In this document: one piece after another, positions 62,013 to 64,000 of the stretch | How the letters are laid out: every line of letters begins with the position of its first letter | Numbering within the stretch: the first letter of the stretch is position 1 | Assembly: GCA_026545225.1 (NCBI GenBank) | Contig: CM048850.1 | Location: 682,001 to 746,000 of the forward strand | DNA: 64,000 bases | Reading direction: 5' to 3' | Source of the DNA: Cornus controversa | Taxonomy: Eukaryota > Streptophyta > Magnoliopsida > Cornales > Cornaceae | Translations under genes and position numbers: made by a program | Notes under the pieces: generated by a model | Databases searched by the model: none | Told to the model about the DNA's origin: nothing | Seen by the model: the letters and a program-made list of their open reading frames with translations, nothing else

Positions 62013-62387
62013 CTAGGGTTTGCAAAAAGACCAAAATACCCCCGGGCCACTTAACGTACCTTCCCGGACTCCTTTTTCGATTCTGAAAACTCCTACAGTC
62101 TCGAAATCACTTCCTCTACTCTCTAAATATTTCATCTCATCCATTCTCAAAAGTAAATATTTTCAAGAATTTCCCGGATTCCCGGGCCCACTTAAGTCGC
62201 ACCTCGGGCCCCGGTTTGACCAAAAAGTCAAACTTCTCCAATTCTCTCGAAAACTTCTCAAAACCTTAAAAACACTTCCCAAACATGTTTCCCACACTCA
62301 AAACATGTTAAACACCACTCAAAATGCATTTATGGCAATTATAATGCGAAAATGCAAAACCGGCCAAAATTGGTCACGGTCTCTACA

Positions 62388-64000
62388 TGACTTGCAGAAG
62401 AAATGAGCATCGCAACAACGATTTTAAACTAGTTTCATTTGAGTTGTTTTGATTCGAAAAGTCCCATTCCTTGAGAAAACTTGTCACAATCAGTTTCGTA
62501 TGTTGCTTTTTGCAAAACTCGACCGGTTTGATGTCCAAAAGAAACGACAAGAACGTTGATCAGATCTTCATCCTACTTTTTTTGAGTAGTTATGAATTGA
62601 AGTGAGCAACTCCGTGTAGAAATCGTGTATGATAACAACCTTGTGCTGCTTTGTGCCAACTTTGATTGTCTGGACGTTTAAAAGGAACAATGAGGAAGCT
62701 GTCAACGATTTTAAACTAGTTTCGTTTGAGTTATTTTGATTCGAGAAGCCCCATTTGCTAGAGAAATCGTGACACAATCAGAATTGTACTTTGCTGGTTG
62801 CCAAATTAGACCGTCAAGACGTCCAAAAGAAACGACGAGCATGTCGATCCGATCTTCATCATGTTTTGTTTGAGTCGTTACGAATCGAAAAGAACAATTC
62901 CTTGCAGAAATCAAGCATGACAACAACAGTTTTAAACTAGCTTTGTTTGAGATGCTTTGATTTAAAAAGTCCCATTCCTAGAGAAATTGTGCTATAATTA
63001 AAATCGTACGTTGCTTTTTCCCGAATTCGACCGTCTGGACGTCAAAAGCAAGCAATGATCGTGCCAATCCGATCTTCATCCTATTTTGTTTAAGTTGTTC
63101 TGATTTAGAAAAAGCAATTCTTTACAGAAATGGTGCGTGATCACAACCGTATGGTGCTTTGTGCCAAAATCGACCATATGTACATCCGAAAGAAATGGGC
63201 ATGGCAACAACATTTTTGAACAAGCTTCATTTGAGTTGTTTTGATTTTAAAAGTCCCCATCTAAGAGAAATCGTGCTATACTCAGAATCATGCATTGCTT
63301 TGTACCAAATTCGACCGTTTAGACGTCGAAAAGAAACAACGAGCATGTCGATCCCAACTTGATCCTGTTCTGTTTGAGTCATTTTATTCAATACCAGCAA
63401 TTCGTAACAGAAATTGTGCATGATCACAACTGTGGGATGCTTTGTCACAAATTCGACCGTCTAGACATCCAAAAGAAAGGAGCAAGTCAACAACGATTTT
63501 AAACTTGCTTTGTCTGAGTTGCTTCGACTCAAATAGTCCCATTCCAGGAGAAATTATGTCGTGCGTTGCTTTTTCCCGAATTCGACAGTCTGGAAGTCGG
63601 AAAGAAACAATGTGCACGTCAATCCGGTCTCCATCCATTTTTGTTTGATTTGTTCTTATTCGAAAAGACCCATTCCAAGAAGAAACCTTGCATGATCATA
63701 AACCGTGCGGTGTTTTGTGCCAGATTCTACCGTCTTGACTTACAGAAGAAATGAGCATCGCAACAACGATTTTAAACTAGTTTCGTTTGAGTTGTTTTGA
63801 TTCAAAAAGTCCCATTCCTTGAGAAATCTTGCCACAATCAGTTTCGTATGTTGCTTTCTGCGAAACTCGACCGGTTTGATGTCCAAAAGAAACGACAAGC
63901 ACGTTGATCAGATCTTCATCCTACTTTTTTTGAGTAGTTATGAATCGAAGTGAGCAACTCCGTGTAGAAATCGTGTATGATAACAACCTTGTGCTGCTTT
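62388..64000. repeat. Satellite array, right segment
   Basis: The array resumes at TGACTTGCAGAAGAAATGAG, a phase 254 bp further into the HOR than where it stopped at 51658. An HOR landmark lies at 62738. A local change, CCATTTGCTAG instead of CCATTCCTAG, occurs at about 62751. The array runs off the window. No genes. Confidence 0.95.

Larger units (their letters stand above)
51668..62387 (-). mobile_element. Complete Ty3/gypsy chromovirus-type LTR retrotransposon (Tekay/Del-like)
   Basis: A 10,720-bp element on the - strand. In order it has the 5' LTR (59532-62387), a PBS for initiator tRNA-Met, a 347-bp leader, one intact gag-pol ORF, a polypurine tract and the 3' LTR (51668-54523). The domain order protease, reverse transcriptase, RNase H, integrase and chromodomain places it among chromoviruses. 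LTRs near 2.9 kb, an iMet PBS and a C-terminal chromodomain fit the Tekay/Del clade. By eye the LTRs differ at seven sites in 2,856, so insertion is recent, and the ORF is undamaged. There is no 5-bp target-site duplication: left flank ATTCC, right flank TGACT. Confidence 0.95.
59532..62387 (-). repeat. 5' LTR of the complete element
   Basis: 2,856 bp, same length as the 3' LTR; offset between copies is 7,864 bp. Element sense runs from TGTAGAGACC at 62387 to the end at 59532. Its end reads GGCGTCACA; the 3' LTR has GGGGCGTCACA, a C/T change on the + strand near 59541. It joins satellite sequence TGACTTGCAG at 62388. Confidence 0.95.

Noticed and set aside
1..64000. rDNA spacer repeats or telomeric repeats.
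   Set aside because: No rRNA-like sequence and no TTTAGGG runs were seen.

Overview
The window is plant nuclear DNA, almost certainly heterochromatin. It is a long tandem satellite array interrupted by two related Ty3/gypsy LTR elements. The evidence is a plant-type gag-pol with a C-terminal chromodomain, a primer-binding site matching plant initiator tRNA-Met, and TG...CA LTRs of about 2.8 kb. I cannot name the species. The only real protein gene is the retrotransposon polyprotein. The many short ORFs in the array are by-products of the repeat.

Satellite (1-2340, 5179-51658, 62388-64000). The basic monomer is about 142 bp. Two monomer classes alternate strictly: one ends near GATCTTCATCC, the other near CAACGATTTTAAACT. 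Five such dimers form a higher-order repeat (HOR) of about 1,340 bp. I find 37 HOR landmarks plus one HOR that lost its landmark. Each HOR carries one monomer shortened to 77 bp. HORs come in three length types: A (1346-1349 bp), B (1337-1338 bp, with a different last dimer and a 10-bp loss) and A' (1302 bp, A with a 45-bp deletion). From 6743 the order reads A' A A' B A A A' A A' B A A A B A A B A B A B, then AAB four times. Larger in-register duplications lie on top: 7,981 bp (6 HORs), 5,378 bp (4 HORs) and 8,063 bp (6 HORs, itself two AAB trimers of about 4,031 bp). All appear nearly or fully identical.

First insertion (2341-5178): a 2,838-bp solo LTR on the + strand with a perfect ATCCT target-site duplication. 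Second insertion (51668-62387): a 10,720-bp complete element on the - strand. It has two 2,856-bp LTRs with about seven differences, a PBS, one intact 1,537-aa gag-pol ORF and a polypurine tract. It has no target-site duplication. Its left end carries 11 nt matching the sequence just inside the 5' LTR (spacer plus partial PBS), and about 254 bp of satellite is missing across it.

The two LTRs differ in most of their sequence but share a layout in element sense: a short U3 with a TATA-like box and CT-rich stretch, a matching GAG|GTAGGG donor-like site, a segment rich in inverted repeats, a conserved 25-bp block leading to TTTTACAG, a conserved hairpin, and a cluster of short palindromes. In the complete element the inverted-repeat segment is an array of hairpins with exact 15-nt loops, a conserved loop sequence and changing but self-complementary arms. 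The internal leader holds a duplicated PBS-plus-hairpin module with two compensatory base-pair changes. These RNA-like structures are the least explained content of the window.
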